The position numbers and the translations under genes are program-made. A DNA stretch of 49,383 bases from Streptomyces flaveus (GTDB lineage Bacteria; Actinomycetota; Actinomycetes; Streptomycetales; Streptomycetaceae), in contig NZ_BMPQ01000009.1 in assembly GCF_014647675.1 (NCBI RefSeq), forward strand, positions 93,157 through 142,539. The letters run 5' to 3'. Positions 8,675 through 16,832 of this stretch are shown here, piece by piece (position 1 is the stretch's first letter; the number at the start of each line of letters is the position of its first letter). The notes under the pieces were generated by a model that made no database searches, was not told the DNA's origin, and saw only the letters and a list, made by a program, of their open reading frames with translations.

Positions 8675-8703
8675 GGTGTTTTGTTCGAGGTGAACATCAC
8701 ACC
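8675..8703. repeat. Imperfect 12-bp inverted repeat downstream of mcd
   Basis: GGTGTTTTGTTC (8675-8686) faces GAACATCACACC (8692-8703), pairing at 10 of 12 positions around a 5-base spacer. It lies 13 bases after the mcd stop. It may be the operon terminator or an operator for psd. Confidence 0.4.
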
Positions 8704-8730
8704 CCGTCAACACCCTTCGGCCGTTGACTC

Positions 8731-8783
8731 GGCTTCCTGGCTTGCCCAGTTGTGGCCCGCGACCGGTACGATCCCAGGAAGCC
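8731..8783. repeat. Perfect 10-bp inverted repeat overlapping the putative psd promoter
   Basis: GGCTTCCTGG at 8731-8740 and CCAGGAAGCC at 8774-8783 are exact reverse complements 33 bases apart. The arms flank the candidate promoter of psd, so this may be a regulatory site or a stem in the mcd 3' region. Confidence 0.4.
8743..8772 (+). promoter_or_regulatory. Candidate vegetative promoter for psd-pssA
   Basis: TTGCCC (8743-8748) and TACGAT (8767-8772) are separated by 18 bases and lie about 60 bases before the psd start. This agrees with the loose vegetative consensus of Streptomyces. It is a pattern match only. Confidence 0.35.
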
Positions 8784-8830
8784 GCCGTCCCCCTCCTGCA
8801 GCGCGGCATCATCCGCTACGAAGGTCATCC

Positions 8831-9487
8831 ATGCCCCACAGCCCAATCTCTGCACCTCGCGACAGCCTGGTCGGCGCACGCCTCGCGCGCGGAGCATCGC
8901 CGTGGCTCGTCCCGACCGTCGCCACCGCAGCCCTCAGCCTGGTACGCGCGCGCAAGTCCGGCGCCGCCAAGGCCGTGGCCGTACCCGCCACCGCGCTCGC
9001 GGCGGGCATGCTGTGGTTCTTCCGCGACCCCGAGCGCGAGATCACCTCGGGCCGGGTCATCTCGCCCGCCGACGGAGTGGTGCAGAGCATCATGCCGTGG
9101 AAGGACGGCCGCACCCGCGTCGCGATCTTCATGAGCCCGCTGAACGTCCATGTGAACCGCGCCCCGCTCTCCGGCACGGTCACGTCGGTCGAGCACATCC
9201 CCGGCGGCTTCGTTCCGGCGTTCAACAAGGAGAGCGAGAACAACGAGCGCGTCGTCTGGCACTTCGACACCGAGCTCGGCGACATCGAGATGATCCAGAT
9301 CGCCGGTGCGGTCGCGCGACGCATCGTGCCGTACGTTCCGCAGGGCACGAAGGTCGAGCAAGGCGACCGGATCGGCCTGATCCGCTTCGGCTCGCGTGTC
9401 GACATCTACCTCCCCGAGGGCGTCGAGGTCGCGGTGGAGGTCGGTCAGAAGACGGTGGCTGGGGTGACTCGCATTGACCGTGATTGA
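8831..9487 (+). CDS. psd: Phosphatidylserine decarboxylase proenzyme, short type
   Basis: A 218-residue proenzyme of the short class. It decarboxylates phosphatidylserine to phosphatidylethanolamine at the membrane. Hydrophobic N-terminal segments (about residues 25-60) are followed by the conserved WFFRDPERE, LNVHVNRAP and finally FGSRVD. In this family the Ser of the final motif becomes the pyruvoyl cofactor after self-cleavage, giving a large beta and a small alpha subunit. The start at ATG 8831 is supported by AAGGT upstream and by family length. It overlaps pssA by 14 bases, so synthesis of phosphatidylserine and its decarboxylation are coupled. Confidence 0.94.
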   Translation: MPHSPISAPRDSLVGARLARGASPWLVPTVATAALSLVRARKSGAAKAVAVPATALAAGMLWFFRDPEREITSGRVISPADGVVQSIMPWKDGRTRVAIFMSPLNVHVNRAPLSGTVTSVEHIPGGFVPAFNKESENNERVVWHFDTELGDIEMIQIAGAVARRIVPYVPQGTKVEQGDRIGLIRFGSRVDIYLPEGVEVAVEVGQKTVAGVTRIDRD

Positions 9488-10334
9488 TCCAGAGGCTCAG
9501 GCCGGCACCGGCTGGGTGCCGGAGGCCGATGAGGTGGACGAAGAGGAGGAGATGCCCCTCTCTCTCCGCCTCTCAATAGCGGACACCCTCACCCTCGGTA
9601 ACGCCACCTGCGGCTTCATGGCCGTGTACTTCACCACCACCGGCATCCTGATCCCGCACCTCACGGGCAGCCAGGAGTCGGGTATGGCCCGCAACAGCGC
9701 GGCCACGGCCGTGATCCTGATGCTGTGCGCGGCGGTCTTCGACCTCTTCGACGGGCTGGTGGCCCGCAAGCTGCGCTCCTCCCCCATGGGCGCGGAGCTC
9801 GACAACCTCTCGGACCTGATCAGCTTCGGTCTGGCGCCCGCGTACTTCGTCCTCGTCTACGGCATGGTCGCGGACGACGCGCAGCAGCGAGTGGCGGCGG
9901 TGGGGGCGATCGTGGTCCTGCTGGCGGTCGTGCTGCGGCTCGCCAGATTCTCGTGCGTGACGGTGAAGGACGGCACGTTCCAGGGCATGCCGTCACCGTT
10001 CGGTGCGCTGACCGTGGTGTCCATCGTGCTCCTTGAGCTGCCCTTCGTCGCCACGCTCATGGCGATCCTGGGCACGGCCTGGCTGATGGTGAGCCGCGTC
10101 GAGTACCCGAAGCCGCGGGGCCGCCTCGCGGTGGCGGTGCTCTCCTGGATCGTGCTCAGCATGGGCCTGCTGACCTCCTGGGCCTTCGACGCCCCCGGCG
10201 GCCAGCTCCTCCTCCAGATGGGCTGCGCGCTCCAGCTGGTCACGGGCGCGGTGATCCCCCTCTTCGCCACGGCGCGGAGGGTGAACAACTTCCGCGACAA
10301 CCGGCGTGAGGCGCGGGCGGCGCAGTTGCCTTAG
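9474..10334 (+). CDS. pssA: CDP-diacylglycerol--serine O-phosphatidyltransferase
   Basis: A 286-residue integral membrane enzyme that makes phosphatidylserine from CDP-diacylglycerol and serine. The CDP-alcohol phosphatidyltransferase signature is intact: DLFDGLVAR, seven residues, G, then ELDNLSD (around residues 90-115), containing the metal-binding aspartates. About seven hydrophobic helices follow. A TTG start at 9474 is preferred because GGGGTG lies seven bases upstream; GTG 9480 is two codons later and equally possible. The gene overlaps psd and ends just before a strong terminator. Confidence 0.93.
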   Translation: MTVIDPEAQAGTGWVPEADEVDEEEEMPLSLRLSIADTLTLGNATCGFMAVYFTTTGILIPHLTGSQESGMARNSAATAVILMLCAAVFDLFDGLVARKLRSSPMGAELDNLSDLISFGLAPAYFVLVYGMVADDAQQRVAAVGAIVVLLAVVLRLARFSCVTVKDGTFQGMPSPFGALTVVSIVLLELPFVATLMAILGTAWLMVSRVEYPKPRGRLAVAVLSWIVLSMGLLTSWAFDAPGGQLLLQMGCALQLVTGAVIPLFATARRVNNFRDNRREARAAQLP

Positions 10335-10346
10335 CTCGTTGTGTAC

Positions 10347-10396
10347 GTACGTGAAAGAGGGCCCGAACCTTCCGGTTCGGGCCCTCTTTCACGTAC
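10347..10396. terminator. Bidirectional terminator between pssA and the Liv-type operon
   Basis: A perfect 23-bp stem (10347-10369 and 10374-10396) with the four-base loop TTCC. It separates two convergent transcription units and is symmetrical, so it can terminate both. Confidence 0.92.
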
Positions 10397-10436
10397 CGGT
10401 CACGACATGCCGGGACGACGGGTCGGACGGCAAGCC

Positions 10437-11708
10437 TCAGGCGCCCGGCGCGTACGCCTCCGCCACCTCGGAAGCCTCTGCGTCCCGTACGACCTTCATG
10501 CCGCCCGTCACGCTCTTGTCCGGCTGGAGGATGACGCTCTGCTTGGAGGACGGAGCGTTCGGGTCGGTGAAATCCTGTGGGATGCCGAAGCCGGTGTCGA
10601 GGGAGTCGATCGTCAGGAGGGCCTTGTCGACGCCGGCGCGTGTGAGGTCCTTGCTCGCGCAGGCCTTTTTGAGGGCCTCTCCGAAGGCGTAGGCGGCCGT
10701 CCAGCCCGCGACCACGCCGTTGTCGAGCGCGTCCTTCGGGTACGCGGCCTTGTAGTCGGCCACGAGCTTCCTGGCCTCAGGGGTGTCCGCGCCGATGGGC
10801 AGTGAGGGCGACGCCACGTAGTAGTTCTTGGTGAGGGCCGGACCCGCCTGGGTGGCGAGGAGCTGCGGGGCGAAGGCCGAGTTGTTACCGATGATCGGGA
10901 CGTCGAAACCGCCGGCCGCGGCAACGCCGACGAGCGAGGCCGCCTGCCGCGGGCCCGCGCTGATCACGACCGCCTTCACGTCGGCCTTCTTCAGGGCCGC
11001 GACCTGCGCGGTCATGTCGTTGTCGGTCGGCTTGATCTTCTGCTCGACGACGGCGAGCCCGGACTCCTTCGCCATGTGCTTCGAGCCGACCAGCGCGCTC
11101 TCTCCGTAGTCCCCCTCGAAGTACACGTGGCCGATCCTGTCGCCCTTCTTGATGCCCTTCTCCTTGATCAGGAAGTCGACGGCGTTGATCGTCTCGATGT
11201 CGTACGTGGATCCGATGACCCGGATGTACGGGCTGCCGAGCAGCGAGGCCGACCACGCCTGTGGCAGCACCAGTCCCTTGTCCTGCCCGTCGATGCGCTG
11301 CTTGACGGCGGCGACGAACGGGGAGCCGATGAACTGGGCGAAGCCGAGCACGTCCGGCTCCAGCTCCGTGTACCCGGCGACGGCCTTCTGCGGGTCGTAG
11401 CCGTGGTCGCGGATGCTGAGCGCGACCTTGTATCCGCAGACGCCTCCGTCGGCGTTGAGTTGCTTCACATAGAGCTGCTGGGCCTGGGTGACGCTCTTGC
11501 CGAGGGTGGCGTAGACACCGGTCATGTCGGTGAGGACGCCCAGCTTGATGGTCTTGCCGGAGATGCCGTCGCCCGTCTTCACCTCGCCGGCGGCCGCGCC
11601 GTCCCCCTTGTCGCCGTCGTCGTCCTGGGCCTTGGAGCTGCACCCGGCCAGCACGAGCAGCGCCGCGAGCGCGCCGGCGACCGCCCTGGCCGCGTATGTC
11701 GTCCTCAT
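10437..11708 (-). CDS. Branched-chain amino acid-type ABC transporter, substrate-binding lipoprotein
   Basis: A 423-residue periplasmic-binding protein of the Leu/Ile/Val (type I) class. The signal peptide ends in a lipobox, LVLAGC, with the acylated cysteine at residue 23, followed by an Asp/Gly-rich linker and the mature domain beginning IKLGVLTDMTGVYATLG. It should be anchored outside the membrane and deliver a ligand to the LivH/LivM channel. It is the last gene of a five-gene minus-strand operon, its ATG overlapping the permease stop by ATGA, with a very strong AGGGGAGGAA ribosome-binding site that fits the excess of binding protein usually needed. The ligand is not certain; this family also binds amides, aromatic compounds and other acids. 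Confidence 0.9.
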   Translation of the reverse strand: MRTTYAARAVAGALAALLVLAGCSSKAQDDDGDKGDGAAAGEVKTGDGISGKTIKLGVLTDMTGVYATLGKSVTQAQQLYVKQLNADGGVCGYKVALSIRDHGYDPQKAVAGYTELEPDVLGFAQFIGSPFVAAVKQRIDGQDKGLVLPQAWSASLLGSPYIRVIGSTYDIETINAVDFLIKEKGIKKGDRIGHVYFEGDYGESALVGSKHMAKESGLAVVEQKIKPTDNDMTAQVAALKKADVKAVVISAGPRQAASLVGVAAAGGFDVPIIGNNSAFAPQLLATQAGPALTKNYYVASPSLPIGADTPEARKLVADYKAAYPKDALDNGVVAGWTAAYAFGEALKKACASKDLTRAGVDKALLTIDSLDTGFGIPQDFTDPNAPSSKQSVILQPDKSVTGGMKVVRDAEASEVAEAYAPGA

Positions 11709-12835
11709 CGTTCCTCCCCTGGATGGGTCCGTGCACGGTGCCCGGCGGTCACCCTGACCAGGCCGCCGGGCAGGAAGAGCACCACCGCGACGACGGCGGC
11801 GCCGTAGAGGTACCGGGATGCCTCGCCCGGTGCGATCCCGCCCGTGCCCGGGGCGGAGACCAGGGGCAGCGCGTCGCTGTAGCGGGTCAGCAGCTGCGGC
11901 AGCAGCGACACGAAGGCCGCCCCGAGCACCGCCCCCGACACCGAACCGAGCCCGCCGATGACGATCATGGCGAGGTATTCGAGCGACAGGGTGATACCGA
12001 AGTAGTCCGGCACCGTTCGCTGGAAGACCAGGGCGAGCAGGACGCCCGCGAGTCCCGCGTACATCGATGACAGGACGAAGACGGCGGCCCGGTAGCGGGC
12101 GACGGGCACGCCGATGACCCCGGCGGCGATACGGTGGTCGCGGATCGCGTTCATGGCCCGTCCCGGGCGCCCGCGCAGCACCCCGCGGGCGAACAGCGCG
12201 CAGCCGAGGAGCAGCACGAGTCCCGCGTACCAGAGCTTCTCCGCGGACCCGAACGGCACGTCGGCCACGACGAGTTCGCGGTCGTCGAAGGTGAGGCCGA
12301 ACAGACTCAGGGGCGGTACGTCGCGGCCGTTGAAGCCGCCGGTGAGGTCGCGGGCGTTGAACAGCACGTGCTGGCCGATGAAGATCAGCGCGAGCGTCGC
12401 TATTCCGAGGTACGCGCCCTGCAGCCGGCCCGCGATCGGGCTGAAGAGGCCACCCGCCACGCCGGCGACCAGCACGGCGAGCACGGCTGCGATCCAGGTC
12501 GGCAGCCCGAGACCGGTCAGCCCGTCGCCCCCGCCCCCGTCCGCGGCGAACACGCAGTAGCCGTAGGCGCCGACGGCGAGGAAGAAGGCGTGGCCCAGGG
12601 AGAGCTGCCCCGTGGAACCGGTGAGGAGGTTGATCCCGATCGCGCCGATCGCGGCGGCCATCGCGAAGAGGCCGGCCTGGAGCCAGAAGCGGTCCAGGTA
12701 GAACGGCAGGGCGAGCAGGAGCACGGCACAGGCGGTCCAGACGTACGTACGGGTGCGGGTGAGCCAGGCGGGCCGGCGGCGGGTGGGCCGGGGCGTGCCG
12801 CTCGCCTCGCCGGGAGTGGCCAGGACCTCAGACAC
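11705..12835 (-). CDS. livM: Liv-type ABC transporter permease (LivM family)
   Basis: A 376-residue inner-membrane permease with about ten hydrophobic helices after a basic, Pro/Arg-rich N-terminus. The segments GINLLTGSTGQLSLGHAFFL and IGGLGSVSGAVLGAAF are characteristic of the LivM branch. GTG start; overlaps the livH stop by eight bases and the binding-protein start by four. It pairs with LivH to form the channel and with LivG and LivF for ATP-driven import. Confidence 0.9.
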   Translation of the reverse strand: MSEVLATPGEASGTPRPTRRRPAWLTRTRTYVWTACAVLLLALPFYLDRFWLQAGLFAMAAAIGAIGINLLTGSTGQLSLGHAFFLAVGAYGYCVFAADGGGGDGLTGLGLPTWIAAVLAVLVAGVAGGLFSPIAGRLQGAYLGIATLALIFIGQHVLFNARDLTGGFNGRDVPPLSLFGLTFDDRELVVADVPFGSAEKLWYAGLVLLLGCALFARGVLRGRPGRAMNAIRDHRIAAGVIGVPVARYRAAVFVLSSMYAGLAGVLLALVFQRTVPDYFGITLSLEYLAMIVIGGLGSVSGAVLGAAFVSLLPQLLTRYSDALPLVSAPGTGGIAPGEASRYLYGAAVVAVVLFLPGGLVRVTAGHRARTHPGEER

Positions 12836-13718
12836 GGGCGAGCTCCTTCGTACCGAACAGCCCCGCGGGCCGGATGAGCAGGATCGCGGTCATGACGAGA
12901 TAGGGGGCCAGATCGCCCAACCCCCGCCCCAGGAAGGTCAGATCGCTCTGGTAACCGGTGGCCAGGGACTCGGTGACGCCCACGAGCAGACCGCCGACAA
13001 GCGCGCCGGTGGTGGAGTCGAGGCCACCGAGGATGGCGGCGGGAAAGGCCTTGAGGGCGGCGAGCGAGGTGGCTCTCTCCAGGCCGGGTGTCGGGAAGAC
13101 GGTCAGGAAGAGCGCCGCGACGGCCGCGAGACCGCCCGCGACGGCCCAGGCGCCGAGCGAGACCCTGCCCAGCCGTACGCCCATCAGCGCCGCCGTCTCC
13201 GCGCTCTCGGCCGCGGCGCGCATCGCGACGCCCCAGGTGGTGTACCGGAAGGCGAGCAGGAAGGCGGTGATGAGCAGGGCCGCGGCGACGAAGGCGGCGA
13301 TGCGGGTGTGGGCGAGCGAGATCGGCCCGACCGTGAGCACGGCGTCCCCCCAGGGGTCGCCGAGTGCCAGGACATCCGTACCGATGCGGCGGGTCAGCTC
13401 GGTGGTGAGCAGGATGTCCACGCCGATCGTGACGATGGCGAGGACACTGTGGTCGGCACCCCGGTAGCGGCGCATCACCAGGAACTCCACGGCGGCCCCG
13501 ACCAGCGCGGCGCCCGCGATCCCGGCGAGCAGCGCGGGCCAGAAGCCGATGTCGTCGTGGAGGGTCGCGGTCACGTATCCGCCGGCCAGCAGCAGTGACG
13601 CGTGCGCGAAGTTGACGACCTCGGTGGCCCGGAAGATGACCACGAAGCCGAGCGCGATGAGGGCGTAGACGGAGCCCAGAGAGACGCCGTTGAGGAGGAG
13701 TTCGGCGAAGGTGCTCAC
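12828..13718 (-). CDS. livH: Liv-type ABC transporter permease (LivH family)
   Basis: A 296-residue permease with about eight helices. The opening LLLNGVSLGSVYALIALG and the motif VNFAHASLLLAGGY are typical of LivH. The GTG at 13718 is chosen because it overlaps the livG stop by GTGA and begins exactly at the conserved N-terminus; the frame stays open further upstream, but that part is antisense-like sequence overlapping livG. Confidence 0.9.
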   Translation of the reverse strand: MSTFAELLLNGVSLGSVYALIALGFVVIFRATEVVNFAHASLLLAGGYVTATLHDDIGFWPALLAGIAGAALVGAAVEFLVMRRYRGADHSVLAIVTIGVDILLTTELTRRIGTDVLALGDPWGDAVLTVGPISLAHTRIAAFVAAALLITAFLLAFRYTTWGVAMRAAAESAETAALMGVRLGRVSLGAWAVAGGLAAVAALFLTVFPTPGLERATSLAALKAFPAAILGGLDSTTGALVGGLLVGVTESLATGYQSDLTFLGRGLGDLAPYLVMTAILLIRPAGLFGTKELARV

Positions 13719-14527
13719 TCGGTCCCCTCCTCGCCGTGGTTCTGGCCGTGGTTCTCGCCGAGGTACGCGCGTACGACCGCCGGATCGCTCTGTACGTCGC
13801 CGGGGGCGCCGTCCGCGATCAGGCGGCCGAAGTCGAGCACGGTCACCGCGTCCGCGAGCCGCATCACCACCCCCATGTCGTGTTCCACCAGGACGATCGA
13901 GATGCCGAGGCTGTCGCGGACTCCCGCGATCACGGCGGAGGTCCGGCGCCGTTCGTCGGCGGTCATGCCCGCGACCGGCTCGTCCAGGAGCAGCAGCCGG
14001 GGCTCCATGCACAGGGCACGGGCCAGTTCGGCGAGCTTGCGCTGCCCGTACGGGAGGGAACCTGCGGGACGGTCGAGGTAGGGCGCGAGGCCCACGAACT
14101 CGGCGATCTCCCGGACGCGTGCGCGGTGGCGGCGGTCCTCGCGCGCGGCGGAGGGCAGCCGAAGTCCCGCCGCCAGGAAGCCGGTTCGGGTCAGCCGGTG
14201 GCGGCCCAGCAGCAGGCTGTCCTCGACCGTGGCCAGCGGTGGCAGCGCGAGGTTCTGGAAGATGCGGGCGACGCCGAGATCGGCGATGCGGTGCGCGGGC
14301 ATGCCGGTCAGCTCGTGCTCGCCGAAGCGGACGCTCCCCCCGGTGGCCCGGTAGACGCCGGACAGCACGTTGAAGCAGGTGGACTTGCCGGCGCCGTTCG
14401 GGCCGATGAGGGCGTGGACGGTACCGGGCCGTGCCGTGAAGCTCACCGCGTCCAGGGCGGTCAGCCCGGCGAAGCGTACGGTCAACTCGCGTACCTGGAG
14501 CGGGGGAACGTCCGTCGTGGGCGTCAC
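13715..14527 (-). CDS. livG: Liv-type ABC transporter ATPase (LivG family)
   Basis: A 270-residue ATP-binding subunit. Walker A is GPNGAGKST, the ABC signature is in the form PYGQRKLAELARAL, Walker B is LLLLDEP, and the switch histidine lies in VEHDMGVV. The C-terminal Asn/His/Gly repeat (GENHGQNHGE) is unusual but short. GTG 14527 overlaps the livF stop as GTGA, the same coupling as between livG and livH, which decides the start. Confidence 0.9.
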   Translation of the reverse strand: MTPTTDVPPLQVRELTVRFAGLTALDAVSFTARPGTVHALIGPNGAGKSTCFNVLSGVYRATGGSVRFGEHELTGMPAHRIADLGVARIFQNLALPPLATVEDSLLLGRHRLTRTGFLAAGLRLPSAAREDRRHRARVREIAEFVGLAPYLDRPAGSLPYGQRKLAELARALCMEPRLLLLDEPVAGMTADERRRTSAVIAGVRDSLGISIVLVEHDMGVVMRLADAVTVLDFGRLIADGAPGDVQSDPAVVRAYLGENHGQNHGEEGTE

Positions 14528-15339
14528 TCGGCGTCCCCCTCCCACCGGGACAGCGACGGCAGCGTGGCCGTGGCCCGTGAGGCGTCGGCCGCCGCGTCCT
14601 CGTCGACCACTCCGAGGTAGCGGCGGCGCACCTCGTCCGAGGCGGCCAGTTGCCGAGCCGGGCCGGACAGCGTCACTTCGCCGACCTCCAGGACGTACGC
14701 GCGTGAGGCGAGCCGCAGCGCGAGGGCGGCGTTCTGTTCGACGAGCAGGATCGAGGTGCCCTGGGCGTTGATCTCCCGTACGGTGTCGGCGATCCGCTCG
14801 GCCATCATCGGAGCGAGGCCGAGTGACGGTTCGTCGAGGAGCAGCACCCCGGGCGTCGCCATCAGGGCCCGGCCGACCGCGAGCATCTGCTGTTCACCAC
14901 CCGACAGGAGCCCGGCACGCTGCTGGGCGCGAACGGCCAGGACGGGGAACAGTTCGTGGACGCGATGGAGGGCGGCGGCCCGCTGCGCGCGGCCTCCGGT
15001 GGCGCCGAGCGCTCCGGCGCGCAGGTTGTCGGCGACGGTCATCCGGGCGAACACCCGCCGTCCTTCGGGGATCTGGGACACCCCGGCCGCGACCACGCGG
15101 TCCGGCGACAGCCTGTCGAGCCGTCGGCCGCCGAGGCTCACGGTGCCGCCGGTGACGGCGCCGCCGTGGAAGGACAGGGTGCGGCACACGGCCCGCAGCA
15201 GCGTCGACTTGCCCGCGCCGTTGCCGCCGAGCACGGTGACCACGGCTCCCTCCGGCACCTCCAGGGACACCTGACGCAGTGCGCGTACGGGGCCGTATCC
15301 GACCGACAGGTCCCGTACGACCAGCCCGGAACCGCCCAT
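14524..15339 (-). CDS. livF: Liv-type ABC transporter ATPase (LivF family)
   Basis: A 271-residue ATP-binding subunit and the first gene of the importer operon. Walker A is GGNGAGKST, the signature is LSGGEQQMLAVGRAL, Walker B is VLLLDEPSLGL, and VEQN precedes the switch region. The ATG at 15339 has a purine-rich ribosome-binding site (GGGGGAA) directly upstream. The C-terminus carries an extra Asp/Ala-rich tail of about 30 residues. The 180-base divergent gap to the PucR-type gene should hold the operon promoter. Confidence 0.9.
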   Translation of the reverse strand: MGGSGLVVRDLSVGYGPVRALRQVSLEVPEGAVVTVLGGNGAGKSTLLRAVCRTLSFHGGAVTGGTVSLGGRRLDRLSPDRVVAAGVSQIPEGRRVFARMTVADNLRAGALGATGGRAQRAAALHRVHELFPVLAVRAQQRAGLLSGGEQQMLAVGRALMATPGVLLLDEPSLGLAPMMAERIADTVREINAQGTSILLVEQNAALALRLASRAYVLEVGEVTLSGPARQLAASDEVRRRYLGVVDEDAAADASRATATLPSLSRWEGDAE

Positions 15340-15519
15340 GCCATTCCCCCTGTCGTCGCTCGGTGTGGCGCTCACCACAGCACCAGGGCGGGCGCCCGTC
15401 CACGGGGCGCGATCGAATCGCTGCGGGTGACCAGCGGGCACGGCCCCGCGTTGTGCGCGGGCACAACACCGCGTGTCAGGGGCCTGTGCGGGGCGGCACT
15501 CCGGTGGCATCCTCCGGCC

Positions 15520-16710
15520 ATGGGAGCGCGCAGAAGGCGTACCGGGCATGACTGGAAGCTGCTCGCCGAGTCCTGTACGGCGCTGCTCGAACGGGTACCG
15601 GAACTCGTGGACGAGCACATGCGGCAGCTCGCCGAGTACTCCCCCCTCTACGAGCGGTTCCTGCCCTACGACCAGCAGTGGCGGGAGGCGGAGGAGGCGA
15701 TGCGGATCGGCATCGAGACGATCTCCGCGCCCCGGGACTCGCCGCGCCGCGACCTGGAGTACGCGGAGGAGGCGGGACGCCGGCGTGCCCAGCAGGGGTT
15801 GCCGCTGGAGCTCCTTGTGCACGCGTACCGCAGCGCGGGCTATCTGGTGTGGGACGCGTTGATGGAGGGGGCGGCCGGTCGGGAGCCCGAGCGGCTCGCG
15901 GCGCTGATGCGGTCCGCGACGATGATGTGGTCGGCGGTGGACGCGCAGGCGGCGGTGGCCTCCGAGGCGTACCGGGCGACGGAGATGGAGCTGCGGCGGC
16001 GTACGGACGAGCAGCTTCAGGCGCTGCTCGACGCGCTGCTGGAGGGGCAGGAGGCGCCGGGGCTCGCCGCACGGGCGGCGGCCGGGCTGGATCTGCCGGA
16101 GCGTGGGCCGTACGCCGTGGTGGTGCTGCGTTCACAGCGGCGGGAGTCGGTTCTGCGGCCCGTGCGGGGTGACGGAGTCCGGTTCGTCTGGCGGATGCGG
16201 GCGGATTGTGAGGTCGGGGTGGTGGCCCTCGCCGACGGGCAGGGGCTCGATGAGGTCGAGAGGGCGCTCGGCGGCCGCTGCTCCGGTCCGGGCGGGATCA
16301 GCCCCGTCGTGGCCGGTCTCGCCGAACTCGGCCGGGCCCGGCGCCTTGCCGAACTGGCCTTCCGCACCTGTCCGCCGGACGCGACGGAGGTCGTCCGGCT
16401 CGATCAGCGGATGCCGACGGCGCTCGTGGTGAGCCAGCCCGAGTTGGCCGGGCGCCTCGTCTCCGACGTGTTCGGAACCCTCCTCGAGCTCGAACCGGGC
16501 GATCAGGCGGTGCTGTTGGAGACGCTGGACGTCTGGCTGTCCTGCGAGGGATCCGCCGGGCGTGCCGCCGGGCGCCTCTACTGCCACCGCAACACGGTCT
16601 TCAACCGCCTGCGCCGCCTGGAACAGCTGACATCGAGGTCGCTGGCGCGGCCTCGGGATCTGATCGAGATGACGTTGGCGTTGGACGCGTACCGGTTGTC
16701 GGGCCGGTGA
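15520..16710 (+). CDS. PucR/CdaR-family transcriptional regulator
   Basis: A 396-residue regulator. An N-terminal helical sensor region (about residues 10-175) is followed by a degenerate GGDEF-like middle domain and a C-terminal PucR-type helix-turn-helix with CHRNTVFNRLRRLEQL near residues 350-366. Proteins of this group usually respond to small nitrogen or carbon compounds. It is divergent from the Liv-type importer with 180 bases between, so local control of that importer is a reasonable inference. The ATG at 15520 starts the recognised protein; the upstream part of the open frame is antisense to livF. Confidence 0.87.
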   Translation: MGARRRRTGHDWKLLAESCTALLERVPELVDEHMRQLAEYSPLYERFLPYDQQWREAEEAMRIGIETISAPRDSPRRDLEYAEEAGRRRAQQGLPLELLVHAYRSAGYLVWDALMEGAAGREPERLAALMRSATMMWSAVDAQAAVASEAYRATEMELRRRTDEQLQALLDALLEGQEAPGLAARAAAGLDLPERGPYAVVVLRSQRRESVLRPVRGDGVRFVWRMRADCEVGVVALADGQGLDEVERALGGRCSGPGGISPVVAGLAELGRARRLAELAFRTCPPDATEVVRLDQRMPTALVVSQPELAGRLVSDVFGTLLELEPGDQAVLLETLDVWLSCEGSAGRAAGRLYCHRNTVFNRLRRLEQLTSRSLARPRDLIEMTLALDAYRLSGR

Positions 16711-16726
16711 ACTTTTTCGCCCTCGC

Positions 16727-16813
16727 CGCCCCTGCTCGAGCGAAGCCGAGAGCAGGGGCGGGACAGACACACGGGTGTGGGCCCGAGCCGGTTTCGGCTC
16801 GGGCCCACACCCG
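16727..16813. terminator. Tandem hairpin terminator between convergent pucR-type and glycerate kinase genes
   Basis: Two hairpins in tandem. The first has an 11-bp stem (16727-16737 with 16750-16760). The second is a perfect 19-bp stem (16772-16790 with 16795-16813) with the loop GTTT and a following TTTCCTC. Both genes converge here, and the second hairpin is symmetrical. Confidence 0.88.
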
Positions 16814-16832
16814 TTTCCTCGGGCGCCAGGCC

